Origin: CAVTQY01 sp963736975
GTDB lineage: Bacteria; Pseudomonadota; Alphaproteobacteria; Acetobacterales; Acetobacteraceae
DNA length: 64,000 nt
Direction of reading: 5' to 3'
Assembly: GCA_963736975.1 (NCBI GenBank)
Contig: CAVTQY010000001.1
Coordinates: 3,720,001 to 3,784,000, forward strand
Below the pieces are notes generated by a model, which was given only the letters and a program-made list of their open reading frames with translations, did no database searches and was not told the DNA's origin. The translations under genes and the position numbers were made by a program. Of this stretch, positions 48,893-57,262 are shown one piece after another. Each line of letters begins with the position of its first letter. Positions within the stretch are counted from its first letter, which is position 1.

Positions 48893-50314
48893 CTAGGGCA
48901 GCCGTGCCAGCAGGCGTGCCAGCGCCTTCGTGTGATCCGAAAAGAGCTGCCTTGCATAGAGGTTCTGCAGCGCGCGCTTCGCCGCTTCATCGCGGGTCGG
49001 ATATGGCAGCACCAGCCCGGCCAACGAGCGCGCCGGCACGCGCCGGGCGATCGCCAGCGTCCAGGCGCCGGTCATTTCCCCGGCGTTCGGCGCCAGGATG
49101 CCTGCACCGACCAGGCGACCGCCGGCGATTACCAGCTTCACCAATCCGGCCGGGTCGCGCTCGGTGCGCGCCCGGTCGTTCTCCGCCAGCGGCCAGCAGA
49201 CCGCCGAGACACGAAGCCCTCCCCTGCGGGCTTCGGCCTCGGTCAGGCCGGCCTGCCCCAGCTCGGGGTTGGTGTAGATCACGCGCGGCAGGGCGGCGTA
49301 ATCGATCCTGGCTGGCAGTCGAAACACTGCCCGCCGAATGACAATGCCGGCGTGATAGCTGCCGACATGGGTGAAAGCGCGCGGCCCGATCCCCTGGGGA
49401 TCGGCAATGTCGCCGACCGCGAACACACGCCGGTTGGTGGGACTGCGCAGCCCGCGATCCGTTACGATCCCAGCTTGACTCGTCCGCACGTTGCCGGCCT
49501 CCGCCGCCAGCCCCTCCAGGTTCGGCCGGCGCCCTACCGCCACCAGCAGATGGCTGCCGCCGATCCGGCGCCCATCGGTGAGGACCAGCACGGGTCCAGG
49601 TTCCACGCATCGCACGCCGGCAGATTCGATCAGGCACACGCCGCGCGCGACGAGGACGCCCCGGAGAGCATCGGCGAGTTCTGGCTCCTCTCGCCCGGCA
49701 ATCGTCGCGCTCTCGACGATCGTCACCTGACTGCCAAGGCCGCGAAACGCCTCGGCCATTTCGATTCCCACGGGACCGCCCCCGAGGATCAGCAAATGCG
49801 CCGGCTTCTCCGCCAGGTCGAACAACGTCTCGTTGGTGAGGTAAGCCACCGCCTCGAGCCCCGGGATCGGCGGCACGGCAGGCCGGCTGCCGGCGGCGAT
49901 GACGATCCGCCGGGCCCGCAGGCGCACATCGCCGACGACTAGCGTGTCGGTGCCGACGAACCGCGCCTCGCCACGGAAGACGGAGGCGCCGAGCGACTCG
50001 TAGCGCTCGGCCGAATCATCCGGCGAGATCGTGTCGATGACACCGTGCACATGCGCGTGCACCGCATCCCAATCGATGCCGGGCTCGGGCAGCCGGATCC
50101 CGAAGCGGCCTGCTTCGCGCGCACCCTGCGCGGCGTGCGCGGCCGCCAGCAGTGCTTTGCTGGGCACGCACCCGGCGTTCAGGCAATCTCCGCCCATGCG
50201 CCCGCGCTCGATCAGCGCGACCTTCAGGCCGAGCCGCGCCGCGACCGAGGTGACCGAAAGCCCGGCCGCGCCGGCGCCGATGACGGCAAGGTCCCAGCTT
50301 GGGTGGTCGGTCAC
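48893..50314 (-). CDS. FAD-dependent pyridine nucleotide-disulfide oxidoreductase (MerA/Lpd-like)
   Basis: 473 aa. FAD motif DLAVIGAGAAGLSVTSVAAR; redox-active C44 and C49 in GGDCLNAGCVPSKA; NAD motif LLILGGGPVGIEMAEAF; second FAD motif FAVGDIADPQGIGPRAFTHV. The C-terminal catalytic region reads LPYPTRDEAAKRAL: the usual His of lipoamide dehydrogenases (HPTxxE) is Tyr here. So it is unlikely to be a normal lipoamide dehydrogenase. GTG start overlaps the TVP38 stop by 4 bases, so the pair is coupled. Confidence 0.85.
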   Translation of the reverse strand: MTDHPSWDLAVIGAGAAGLSVTSVAARLGLKVALIERGRMGGDCLNAGCVPSKALLAAAHAAQGAREAGRFGIRLPEPGIDWDAVHAHVHGVIDTISPDDSAERYESLGASVFRGEARFVGTDTLVVGDVRLRARRIVIAAGSRPAVPPIPGLEAVAYLTNETLFDLAEKPAHLLILGGGPVGIEMAEAFRGLGSQVTIVESATIAGREEPELADALRGVLVARGVCLIESAGVRCVEPGPVLVLTDGRRIGGSHLLVAVGRRPNLEGLAAEAGNVRTSQAGIVTDRGLRSPTNRRVFAVGDIADPQGIGPRAFTHVGSYHAGIVIRRAVFRLPARIDYAALPRVIYTNPELGQAGLTEAEARRGGLRVSAVCWPLAENDRARTERDPAGLVKLVIAGGRLVGAGILAPNAGEMTGAWTLAIARRVPARSLAGLVLPYPTRDEAAKRALQNLYARQLFSDHTKALARLLARLP

Positions 50315-51033
50315 GGCCGCCTTTTGGCGTGCCGGAGGATCACCGGTGTGAGGGACAAGGCCGCCAACGCAAGCAGCGGCCCGAGAATGCCCGGCGAAAA
50401 GATCACCCGTACATCCGGCTTGCCGCCGGCCGCGAGGATCGAACCAACGCCGTCGCCAACCCAGGCAAACACGAACGTGGCCGGAATGATGCCGAGCAAC
50501 GTGGCGGCGGCATAGGGAAACAGGCGCATCCCGCAAAGCGCCGCGGCGAGGTTGACCAGCCAGAACGGCACCGCGGGAATGAGACGGAGCGCCAACAGGT
50601 AGCTGAAGCCGTCGCGGTGGAGGCGGGGGCGGATGCGCTCGATCAGTCCTCGGGCCCGGCGGGCCACCAGATTGGCGAAAGCACTGCGCGCCACCAGGAA
50701 CAGGATCACCGCCCCCAGCGTGGAACCTACGACCGCCAGCGCACCGCCCACGAAGGTTCCGAACAACAGTCCGCCAGCCACGGTAACTACCGCCGCCTCG
50801 GGGATCGAGCACGCCACCACGACCATATAGAGCGCCACATAGGCGGCTCCGGCAGCCACCGGATGCTGCCCGACGACCGCCAGCAATGCCGCCTGATGCC
50901 GCGCCAGCGCCGCCCATGACAGCTCATGGGCGATCCCGCTTTGCCAGATCGTCACGGCGACCAGCACGACCGCGAGCAACGGTAATAGCGGCCTGTAACC
51001 CCGGGTCAGCAACGCCCAGCTTGTCCCTCTCAT
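50311..51033 (-). CDS. TVP38/TMEM64 (DedA-like, SNARE-associated Golgi) family membrane protein
   Basis: 240 aa, about five or six helices. Core: SIPEAAVVTVAGGLLFGTFV and GSTLGAVILFLVARSAFANL, then ALRLIPAVPFWLVNLAAAL. Proteins of this fold handle lipid or small-molecule transport. It precedes the FAD oxidoreductase and overlaps it by 4 bases, a common pairing in bacteria. The ATG (51031-51033) lies across the left edge of palindromic repeat copy 3, so the repeat now forms the region just upstream of the start. Confidence 0.8.
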   Translation of the reverse strand: MRGTSWALLTRGYRPLLPLLAVVLVAVTIWQSGIAHELSWAALARHQAALLAVVGQHPVAAGAAYVALYMVVVACSIPEAAVVTVAGGLLFGTFVGGALAVVGSTLGAVILFLVARSAFANLVARRARGLIERIRPRLHRDGFSYLLALRLIPAVPFWLVNLAAALCGMRLFPYAAATLLGIIPATFVFAWVGDGVGSILAAGGKPDVRVIFSPGILGPLLALAALSLTPVILRHAKRRP

Positions 51034-51180
51034 ACCAGCGGCCCTTTCCGTTGACTGCTCCGACCGAGCCGGGTCGCTGGTATCAGAGTCTTGGCTTCGC
51101 GCGCGGCCGCCCCACCAACCCCGCGCGCCATACCAGCGGCCCGGCGCGGTGGAAGGGTCACCGCGCCGGGCCGCTGGTAT
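51032..51180. repeat. 149-bp two-hairpin palindromic repeat, copy 3
   Basis: Nearly identical in length and sequence to 431-579, with the perfect 22-bp hairpin at 51130-51180. Its left edge overlaps the start codon of the TVP38 gene and its right edge supplies one base of the stop codon of the DPPY gene, so it fills the whole gap between two minus-strand genes. Confidence 0.9.
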
Positions 51181-51770
51181 CACACAGCCGGCGATTGCGG
51201 AGCCAGCCGGCGGAAAACGGTGATGCCCCGGAAGCGATGGTTGGTGGATTTCCACATGCCAATCACCGCCTCCGGCGCGAAGACATCCTTGCGATACATC
51301 GGCAGAACCTGATCCAGCCATACCACATGGGCGCCGGGAGCCAGCCGATGCAGCGCACGCATCACGCGGTTCCGCTTCACCATCGTGGTCTGATAACGAT
51401 CGGCATCCTCGATACTGTAGGGCGGATCTGCCAGAACGAGGTCGTAGGTCTCGAGCGGCACCGATTGCAGGCTCTGCGCATCATCGACATAGGTGGGGCG
51501 CAAGTGCGGGTTGATATCGACGGTATCGCCGGGCAGCGCTTCCAGATCGACCTTGCCGGAGAACAGATGCAGTGCCCGGCGCTTGTCGGGAAACAGGCTG
51601 CGGATGCGCCGGAGATAGCCAGCCGGATAGCCGCCGTAATAGGCGGACTTCACCCGGTAGTCGTTGCCCATGATCCAGGTGCCGACCACCCGGCCGTCGC
51701 CGGCGATGAAGAGGCTCCGCGGAAACCCGGTCTGGCGCACGTAATTGTCGATCCGGTCCTGCCATTCCAT
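51180..51770 (-). CDS. DPPY-motif methyltransferase-like protein
   Basis: 196 aa. LHLFSGKVDLEALPGDTVDI fits a SAM-binding first motif and YDLVLADPPYSIEDADRYQT carries DPPY, the motif IV of N6-adenine/N4-cytosine DNA methyltransferases. No restriction gene is nearby, so it would be an orphan enzyme, or a tRNA/rRNA methylase. The start at 51770 (MEWQDRIDNYV) is the first ATG; similar residues extend upstream (LCLTWAERIGGPRA) without an ATG, so a GTG or TTG start is possible. The stop uses one repeat base. Confidence 0.65.
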   Translation of the reverse strand: MEWQDRIDNYVRQTGFPRSLFIAGDGRVVGTWIMGNDYRVKSAYYGGYPAGYLRRIRSLFPDKRRALHLFSGKVDLEALPGDTVDINPHLRPTYVDDAQSLQSVPLETYDLVLADPPYSIEDADRYQTTMVKRNRVMRALHRLAPGAHVVWLDQVLPMYRKDVFAPEAVIGMWKSTNHRFRGITVFRRLAPQSPAV

Positions 51771-51846
51771 CGCGCGCGGCCCACCGATTCGCTCCGCCCA
51801 TGTGAGGCAAAGCACAATCGACAGCCCCCAACAATGCGATTCAGTG

Positions 51847-52515
51847 CTAGGCCGGACGAACCGCCGCCAGACGCCAGGTCGGATCGGCCGAGGACAGGTC
51901 GCGCTCGAACGTCCAGATATCGACCATCTCGGTAACTGCGTCGCTACCGGCGACCGGTTGACCCGCGGCATCCTTGCTGAAGCTCACCTGATCGGACACG
52001 AACTTCACGGTGACCTGGGCGGAGGCGCCGCGCAGGCTGGCCTCATCGATCGTTGCCTCGTGGATCGCGCGGATCTCGGTGTGCTGCACCTGCCCCGCCT
52101 GCTCGCGCACGGCGATCGCCTGCTCGAAGGCGTTGTACACGTCGGTCGCCACCAGGTTGCGCAGCGTGGCCCGATCGCCGGCCGCGAAGGCCGTGACGAT
52201 CATCCGGAACGCCTTTTCCGCCCCGTCCAGGAAGGTAGCGGGATCGAAGGAGCGATCGACCTGCTTCATCCGTGCCAGCGTTTGCCCGACGGGACTGGCC
52301 GGGTCGGGAACCGCCCGCCCGGACGCGGACGGCGCCGGCTCGGCGCGGCCTTCGATGATCGGACCGGCAGGCGCGGCGCCTTGCGGCTGATAGGGTTGTG
52401 CCGGCGGCCGCTCGAAGCCGGTGCGGCGACCCAGGATGCTGCGCAGGCGCAGCACCAGGAAACCGGCGATCATGCCGAACAGCACCAGATCGACTGGGAA
52501 CCCGCCGGTGTCCAT
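51847..52515 (-). CDS. Tim44/TimA domain-containing membrane-anchored protein
   Basis: 222 aa. N-terminal helix at 6-22 (FPVDLVLFGMIAGFLVLRLR), a proline-rich linker, then a Tim44-like domain from about 80 (FDPATFLDGAEKAFRMIVTA, then LRNLVATDVYNAFEQAI). In bacteria such proteins sit at the inner membrane; a role in respiratory assembly is suggested for a Brucella-type TimA. Start chosen at 52515 because AAAGGAGAG lies 6 bases upstream. Divergent to the phosphatase. Confidence 0.85.
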   Translation of the reverse strand: MDTGGFPVDLVLFGMIAGFLVLRLRSILGRRTGFERPPAQPYQPQGAAPAGPIIEGRAEPAPSASGRAVPDPASPVGQTLARMKQVDRSFDPATFLDGAEKAFRMIVTAFAAGDRATLRNLVATDVYNAFEQAIAVREQAGQVQHTEIRAIHEATIDEASLRGASAQVTVKFVSDQVSFSKDAAGQPVAGSDAVTEMVDIWTFERDLSSADPTWRLAAVRPA

Positions 52516-52613
52516 TGTGTCTCTCCTTTCCTGAGAGATAGGCCCGCCACGGCGAGGTGACAAATAATTCCGGGCGGGATTGCCGGTGCGGCAACCCGAC
52601 GGTAACTGCGGGT

Positions 52614-53168
52614 ATGATCCTGCTGCGCCACGGCCAGAGCGAGTTCAATCTCGCCTTCTCGCAAACCCGCAAGGATCCCGGGATCGCCGATCCGGCTTTG
52701 ACCGAGTTCGGACACCTTCAGGCGGCCGAAGCTGCTCGGCTTCTCGCCTCCGAGCGCATCGCCCGCATCATTGTCTCGCCCTATACACGCACGTTGCAGA
52801 CCGCCGCGGCCGTGGCGCGCGGGATCCATGCGCCGGTGCTGATCAACCCGATCGTGCGGGAACGCTGCGCTTTCGCCTGCGACATCGGCACGCCGCGCAC
52901 CGAGCTGCAGCGCGCCTGGCCGCAACACGATTTCTCGTCGATCGAGGAGATCTGGTGGCCGGCAGTGCCGGAGCCGACCGCCTCGGTGCTGGCCCGCGCA
53001 GCCCTGTTCCGTGCCGAAATGACCGCGCTGCATGACTGGCCGGATACGCTGGTGATCACGCATTGGGGCTTCATCATGTCGATGACGGGGCTCAGCCTTC
53101 CGAACGGCCAGTGGATCCGCTGCGACCCGACCGCGCCGGCCCCGGAGGAGATCTCCTGGCGGCCCTGA
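52614..53168 (+). CDS. Histidine phosphatase (phosphoglycerate mutase-like)
   Basis: 184 aa. LLRHGQSEFN holds the catalytic His of the RHG motif; RIIVSPYTRTLQTAAAVARG the second Arg; VRERCAFACDIGT the catalytic Glu region; VITHWGFI the second His. The family includes phosphatases and mutases; the substrate is unknown. Start at 52614. Followed by the MFS gene; a frame overlapping its 3' end may extend that gene. Confidence 0.85.
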   Translation: MILLRHGQSEFNLAFSQTRKDPGIADPALTEFGHLQAAEAARLLASERIARIIVSPYTRTLQTAAAVARGIHAPVLINPIVRERCAFACDIGTPRTELQRAWPQHDFSSIEEIWWPAVPEPTASVLARAALFRAEMTALHDWPDTLVITHWGFIMSMTGLSLPNGQWIRCDPTAPAPEEISWRP

Positions 53169-53221
53169 GGCACGAAAGGCGGGACGATAAAGAAGCGCTG
53201 CCGGCGAACTGGCAGCGCACG

Positions 53222-54424
53222 ATGTGGGCGATGGTCGGCATCCAGTTCATCATGACGATGTCGTTCACCATCCTCAGCCCGATCATGCCGCTGTTCCTGC
53301 CGGATCTCGGCGTGACCCAGCCGGCGCAGATCGCTCTCTGGGCCGGCATCCTGAACGGCACCACTTCTTTTGTTGCCGCCTTTGCCTCGCCGCTCTGGGG
53401 CGCTCTCGCTGACCGGCACGGGCGCAAGCTCATGCTGCTGCGCTCGAGCTTCGCAATCGGCCTCTTCACTGTGTTCATGGGCCTCTCCCGCACTGTCTGG
53501 CAGTTCTTCGCCGCACGGGCGTTGATGGGTGCTTTCGCCGGCTTCTCTGCGTCGGCGATCGCGCTTGTCGCCAGCCAGGTGCCTGAGCAGCGGCTCGGCT
53601 ACTCGCTCGGCTGGCTCAGCACCGGGCAGCTCGTGGGCGGGCTGGTGGGTCCGGTGCTGGGTGGAGCAGTGGCCGATGTCAGCGGCAGCTATCGGGTGCC
53701 GTTCTACTGCACCGCCGCGATCTGCTTCGGGGCGATGCTGCTCGCCTGGCGTTTCGTGCACGAACAGTTCCGGGCCGCCGCCCAGTCGAGGCGGCAGCGC
53801 TCGGTCGCCGCAAATCTCAACCTGCTGGTCCGCTCGCGCGGACTGCTGCCGCTGTTTTTCGTGCTGCTGTTGGCGCAGTTTGCGGTGCGCTCGGTGCAGC
53901 CCGTAGTGACGCTGTTTGTTCAGCAGCTTCTCGGTAACGCGGCGAATGTTGCCACGCTGGCCGGCATTGCTTTTTCCGTCACCGGTCTTGCTGATCTGCT
54001 GGCCTCGCCGTTTCTCGGCAAGCGCAGCGACGATATCGGCTATCGCCGCGTGCTGCTGATCTGTTTGTTCGGCGCCGCGGTAACCAGCGTGCCGCAGGCC
54101 TTCGTCCACAGTTACTGGTTGTTTGTGGTCGAGCGGTTCGGCGTCGGCTGCTTCATCGGCGGCATTCTGCCCACGGCGAACGCCCTGGTCGGCCGGATCG
54201 TCCCGCGCGCGCAACGCGGCTCAGTTTATGGCATGACGGCGTCCGCCACATTCCTCGGCAACTCGCTGGGTCCGCTGACGGGCGGGGGCGTTGCCGCTGC
54301 GCTCGGGCTTCGCTGGGTGTTCCTGGTGACCGCCGGATTGTTACTGATCAATCTGGCCTGGGTCTATTTCGCCGTGCCCGAGTTCACCGACCCTTCGAGC
54401 CGGGTCGGCACCACAGCGAAGTGA
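53222..54424 (+). CDS. MFS transporter (drug/efflux type)
   Basis: 400 aa from 53222, about 12 helices. WGALADRHGRKLMLLRSSFA is the motif A loop (GxLADRxGRK) after helix 2, and KRSDDIGYRRVLLI the half-matching loop in the second half. PVLGGAVADVSGSYRVPFYC is motif C-like, found in exporters. Substrate unknown. The ATG at 53222 (MWAMVGIQFI) starts right at the first helix; family members begin about 10 residues earlier, so an upstream start is possible but none is clear. Confidence 0.82.
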   Translation: MWAMVGIQFIMTMSFTILSPIMPLFLPDLGVTQPAQIALWAGILNGTTSFVAAFASPLWGALADRHGRKLMLLRSSFAIGLFTVFMGLSRTVWQFFAARALMGAFAGFSASAIALVASQVPEQRLGYSLGWLSTGQLVGGLVGPVLGGAVADVSGSYRVPFYCTAAICFGAMLLAWRFVHEQFRAAAQSRRQRSVAANLNLLVRSRGLLPLFFVLLLAQFAVRSVQPVVTLFVQQLLGNAANVATLAGIAFSVTGLADLLASPFLGKRSDDIGYRRVLLICLFGAAVTSVPQAFVHSYWLFVVERFGVGCFIGGILPTANALVGRIVPRAQRGSVYGMTASATFLGNSLGPLTGGGVAAALGLRWVFLVTAGLLLINLAWVYFAVPEFTDPSSRVGTTAK

Positions 54425-54586
54425 TCACGCTTCCGCGAGATCGGGAGTTTTCCGCCATTTTCCACACAGCGTGCATTGCCAGCGCCGGTGGAATGGATCA
54501 CGTGCGGAACCCTCATTCTTGCTTCGCGGCGGACGTCGTTGGTGCGTGCCCGCCGCTTTCCGTTGGACGACCACAGGGAGAACCGC

Positions 54587-55135
54587 ATGATCAAGGTCCG
54601 CACTTTCGCCCCCGCCGCGGCGGCCAGTGCCCTTCTGGCGCTGGCCGGATGCTCGGCGCTGGGCATGGGAGGCTCCTCGCAACAAGCAGCCGCGACGCCG
54701 CCCCCGGCGCCCGCCCCGGCTCCTGCTCCCGCGCCGCCGCCGGCCCCGACTATGTCGGCCCAGCAAGCCGAGCACTCCCATGACACCGTGAGCAGCGTGC
54801 AGACCACGCTGCAGCAGGCCGGGGATTATCGCGGCAAGGTTGACGGCGTTTGGGGCCCGATGACCCGGCGCGCGGTAATGTCCTATCAGCGTAAGAACAA
54901 TATGCCGGTGACCGGACAACTCGACGGCCAGACGTTGCAGGCCCTCAACGGCGGCGGCGGCATGGGCTCGATGAACGGCAATGGCGCGATGGGCGGCGGT
55001 GGCTCGATGAACGGCGGCGCCATGAACAACGGGGGCGCCATGAACAACGGGGGCGCCATGAACAACGGGGGCGCGATGGGCACCGGCGGCGGGGCTGCCG
55101 GCGGAACCGGCACCAGCGGAACCACCAACCCGTAA
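54587..55135 (+). CDS. Lipoprotein with peptidoglycan-binding domain and Gly/Asn/Met repeat tail
   Basis: 182 aa. Lipobox LALAGC with the acylated Cys at residue 22. A Pro/Ala linker (about 35-60) leads to a PG_binding_1 domain: VSSVQTTLQQAGDYRGKVDG, then VWGPMTRRAVMSYQRKNNMP, then VTGQLDGQTLQAL. The C-terminal 60 residues are Gly-rich with three exact MNNGGA units. GGGAG lies 6 bases upstream of ATG at 54587. Likely anchored to a membrane and touching peptidoglycan. Confidence 0.85.
   Translation: MIKVRTFAPAAAASALLALAGCSALGMGGSSQQAAATPPPAPAPAPAPAPPPAPTMSAQQAEHSHDTVSSVQTTLQQAGDYRGKVDGVWGPMTRRAVMSYQRKNNMPVTGQLDGQTLQALNGGGGMGSMNGNGAMGGGGSMNGGAMNNGGAMNNGGAMNNGGAMGTGGGAAGGTGTSGTTNP
55021..55078 (+). 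repeat. 18-bp tandem repeat coding MNNGGA
   Basis: Three near-identical copies of an 18-bp unit (ATGAACAACGGGGGCGCC) in the lipoprotein tail. The unit is in frame, so copy number may vary without breaking the gene. Confidence 0.8.
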
Positions 55136-55187
55136 CCGATCGGGCTTTTGCCCGCCGGACCTACCTACTCTCGCAACGAGTTCGAAC

Positions 55188-55210
55188 GCCCCGTGCGCAA
55201 GCGCGGGGCG
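55188..55210 (+). terminator. Terminator-like hairpin after the lipoprotein gene
   Basis: CGCCCCG and CGGGGCG face each other around a short loop, followed by TCGTTGCTTG. Lies about 50 bases after the lipoprotein stop and 125 before rpmI. Confidence 0.5.
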
Positions 55211-55333
55211 TCGTTGCTTGCATGAGATCGGTGCCGCCGGTATAGACCCGCTCCCCTCGCGCGCCGGGCCTGAAAGGGCATGCCCGGCCGCGACGCTCGC
55301 GTTCGCGGGCCATTGGAACGAAGGAGAAGTCAA

Positions 55334-55537
55334 ATGCCCAAGCTCAAGACCAAGTCATCGGTCAAGAAGCAATTCAAGCTCACCGCCACCGGTCTCGTGA
55401 AAGCCGGCCCCGGCATGAAGCGGCACGGAATGCGCAACCGCACGCAAAAAGCCAAGCGCAGCAACCGCCGCATGCAGGTGCTGACGCCGATGGATGCGCG
55501 CACTGTGAAACAATGGGCGCCGTACGGGCTGGAGTAG
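55334..55537 (+). CDS. rpmI: 50S ribosomal protein L35
   Basis: 67 aa. MPKLKTKSSVKKQFKLTATG and GLVKAGPGMKRHGMRNRTQK are diagnostic. GGAGAAG precedes ATG at 55334. Followed by rplT after 10 bases. infC, the usual first gene, is not adjacent upstream. Confidence 0.96.
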   Translation: MPKLKTKSSVKKQFKLTATGLVKAGPGMKRHGMRNRTQKAKRSNRRMQVLTPMDARTVKQWAPYGLE

Positions 55538-55547
55538 GTAGAGCACC

Positions 55548-55904
55548 ATGGCACGCGTGAAGCGGGGCACCACCACTCATGCCCGCCACAAGAAGGTTCT
55601 GAAGCAGGCGAAGGGCTTCGTCGGCCGTTCCTCCACCACCTATCGCGCGGCTTTGGAGCGGCTGGAAAAGTCGCTGCAATACGCTTACCGCGACCGGCGC
55701 AACCGCAAGCGCGATTTTCGCGGGCTTTGGATACAGCGGATCAACGCCGCGGTGCGTGAGCACGGCATGACATACAGTCGCTTCATCGACGGCCTGAAGA
55801 AGGCCGGCATCGAGATGGACCGCAAGACGCTGGCGGCGATCGCTTATGACGACGCCGCTTCCTTCGCGGAGATCGTCAGGAAGGCGCAGGCCGCGCTGCA
55901 GTAG
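55548..55904 (+). CDS. rplT: 50S ribosomal protein L20
   Basis: 118 aa. MARVKRGTTTHARHKKVLKQ, then FVGRSSTTYRAALERLEKSL, then DRRNRKRDFRGLWIQRINAA are hallmarks. L20 binds 23S rRNA and can repress its own operon. GTAGGTAGAGC lies before ATG. The pheST operon follows after a repeat. Confidence 0.97.
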   Translation: MARVKRGTTTHARHKKVLKQAKGFVGRSSTTYRAALERLEKSLQYAYRDRRNRKRDFRGLWIQRINAAVREHGMTYSRFIDGLKKAGIEMDRKTLAAIAYDDAASFAEIVRKAQAALQ

Positions 55905-55924
55905 TTCGCTATGCCTGTGAGCTC

Positions 55925-56049
55925 ACTTCACCTCTCCCGCGAGCGGGAGAGGTCGCGTCGCAAAGCGAATCGGGTGAGGGTCCCTCATGCGTGGTGCCCT
56001 CACCCGCCCCGCTCCGCGGAACGACATCTCCCGTATAGCGGGAGAGGTG
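55925..56049. repeat. Palindrome-rich intergenic repeat before pheS
   Basis: CACCTCTCCCGCGAGCGGGAGAGG-type hairpin (10-bp class) at the left and a second CTCCCGTATAGCGGGAG at the right, with a CACCC/GGGTG block between. Resembles 28447-28590. It fills most of the rplT-pheS gap. Confidence 0.7.
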
Positions 56050-56089
56050 TAGGGGGCCTTCATCCGCCCTTCCTGGACGGTGCCGTGCC

Positions 56090-57262
56090 GTGACGCAGAC
56101 GCTCCCGCAATTCGCCCATGGAGCGCTGGCTCGTGCCGACGATGCTTCGGCTCGGTTTGAAGGGCTGAAGAGTCGTATCCAAAGCTGCGCGGATGGGACA
56201 TCGTCAGACACCGCAAATACACCTCTCCAGCTCCGGAGTGAGATCAACCGCTTTCTGGAAGAGCTCCAACAGCTAAGGGCGTCCATTCTCGGCCGAAAAG
56301 GGGAATTCACGCGCGAAGCGGCATCGCTGAGTACCCTTCCACCCGATGAACGTGCACGCTACGGGCGAGAGCTCAATCTCTTTCGGCGGATGTTCGAGGA
56401 TCAGATCTCAGGCCTGCAAGGCGGCTTACAGGAGCTTATCCGGCTGCTTCAACTGAGGACCGAGCGGATCGACCCGACGCTGCCCCCGCCGCCCGCTCCC
56501 GCCGGTCTCATTCATCCGATCAGCCGGACGAAGGAGGAAATCGCGGCGATCTTCGGTGCCATGGGGTTCGAGGTCGCCGAAGGTCCTGATGTCGAGTCGG
56601 ACTGGTATAATTTCGGTGCGCTGAACATCCCGGCGCACCACCCGGCGCGGCAGGACCAGGACACGTTCTATCTACCGGCGCGCGGCAACACGGCGCCGCC
56701 CGTGCTGCGCACCCACACCTCGCCGGTACAGATCCGGGCCATGCTGGAGCGGCTGTTGCCGCTGCGTGTCATCGTCCCGGGCCGCACCTACCGCTCCGAC
56801 CATGACGCGACGCACAGCCCGATGTTTCACCAGTGCGAGGGCCTCGCGCTCGATCGCGACATCACGCTCGGGCATCTCAAAGGCTGCCTGATCGACTTTC
56901 TTCGCGCCTTTTTTCGCATTGCCGATCTGCCGGTGCGTTTCCGCTCCAGCTATTTCCCGTTTACGGAACCCAGCATGGAGGTCGATATCGGCTGGGACCG
57001 CAAATCGGGCGAGCTGGGCAAAGGCGATGACTGGCTGGAAATTCTTGGCAGCGGAATGGTGCATTCGCGCGTACTCGCCAATTGCGGCATCGACCCGCGG
57101 GAGTGGCAGGGCTTTGCCTTCGGCATGGGTATCGAGCGCGTGGCGATGCTGAAATACGGCATTCCCGATCTGCGCCCGTTCTTCGAATCCGATATCCGCT
57201 GGCTGCGGCATTACGGTTTCAATCCGCTCGCGCCGGTTATGCTGCACGAGAACCCCGGGTGA
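56090..57262 (+). CDS. pheS: Phenylalanyl-tRNA synthetase alpha subunit
   Basis: 390 aa. Class II core: motif 2 region VLRTHTSPVQIRAM, PGRTYRSDHDATHSPMFHQC, then FRSSYFPFTEPSMEVDIGW and motif 3 FGMGIERVAMLKYGIPDLR. Forms alpha2-beta2 with PheT and charges tRNA-Phe. The N-terminal ~130 residues are a long coiled-coil-like region with an extra Ser/Thr stretch; the protein is about 30-40 residues longer than usual. GTG start at 56090. Confidence 0.93.
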   Translation: MTQTLPQFAHGALARADDASARFEGLKSRIQSCADGTSSDTANTPLQLRSEINRFLEELQQLRASILGRKGEFTREAASLSTLPPDERARYGRELNLFRRMFEDQISGLQGGLQELIRLLQLRTERIDPTLPPPPAPAGLIHPISRTKEEIAAIFGAMGFEVAEGPDVESDWYNFGALNIPAHHPARQDQDTFYLPARGNTAPPVLRTHTSPVQIRAMLERLLPLRVIVPGRTYRSDHDATHSPMFHQCEGLALDRDITLGHLKGCLIDFLRAFFRIADLPVRFRSSYFPFTEPSMEVDIGWDRKSGELGKGDDWLEILGSGMVHSRVLANCGIDPREWQGFAFGMGIERVAMLKYGIPDLRPFFESDIRWLRHYGFNPLAPVMLHENPG

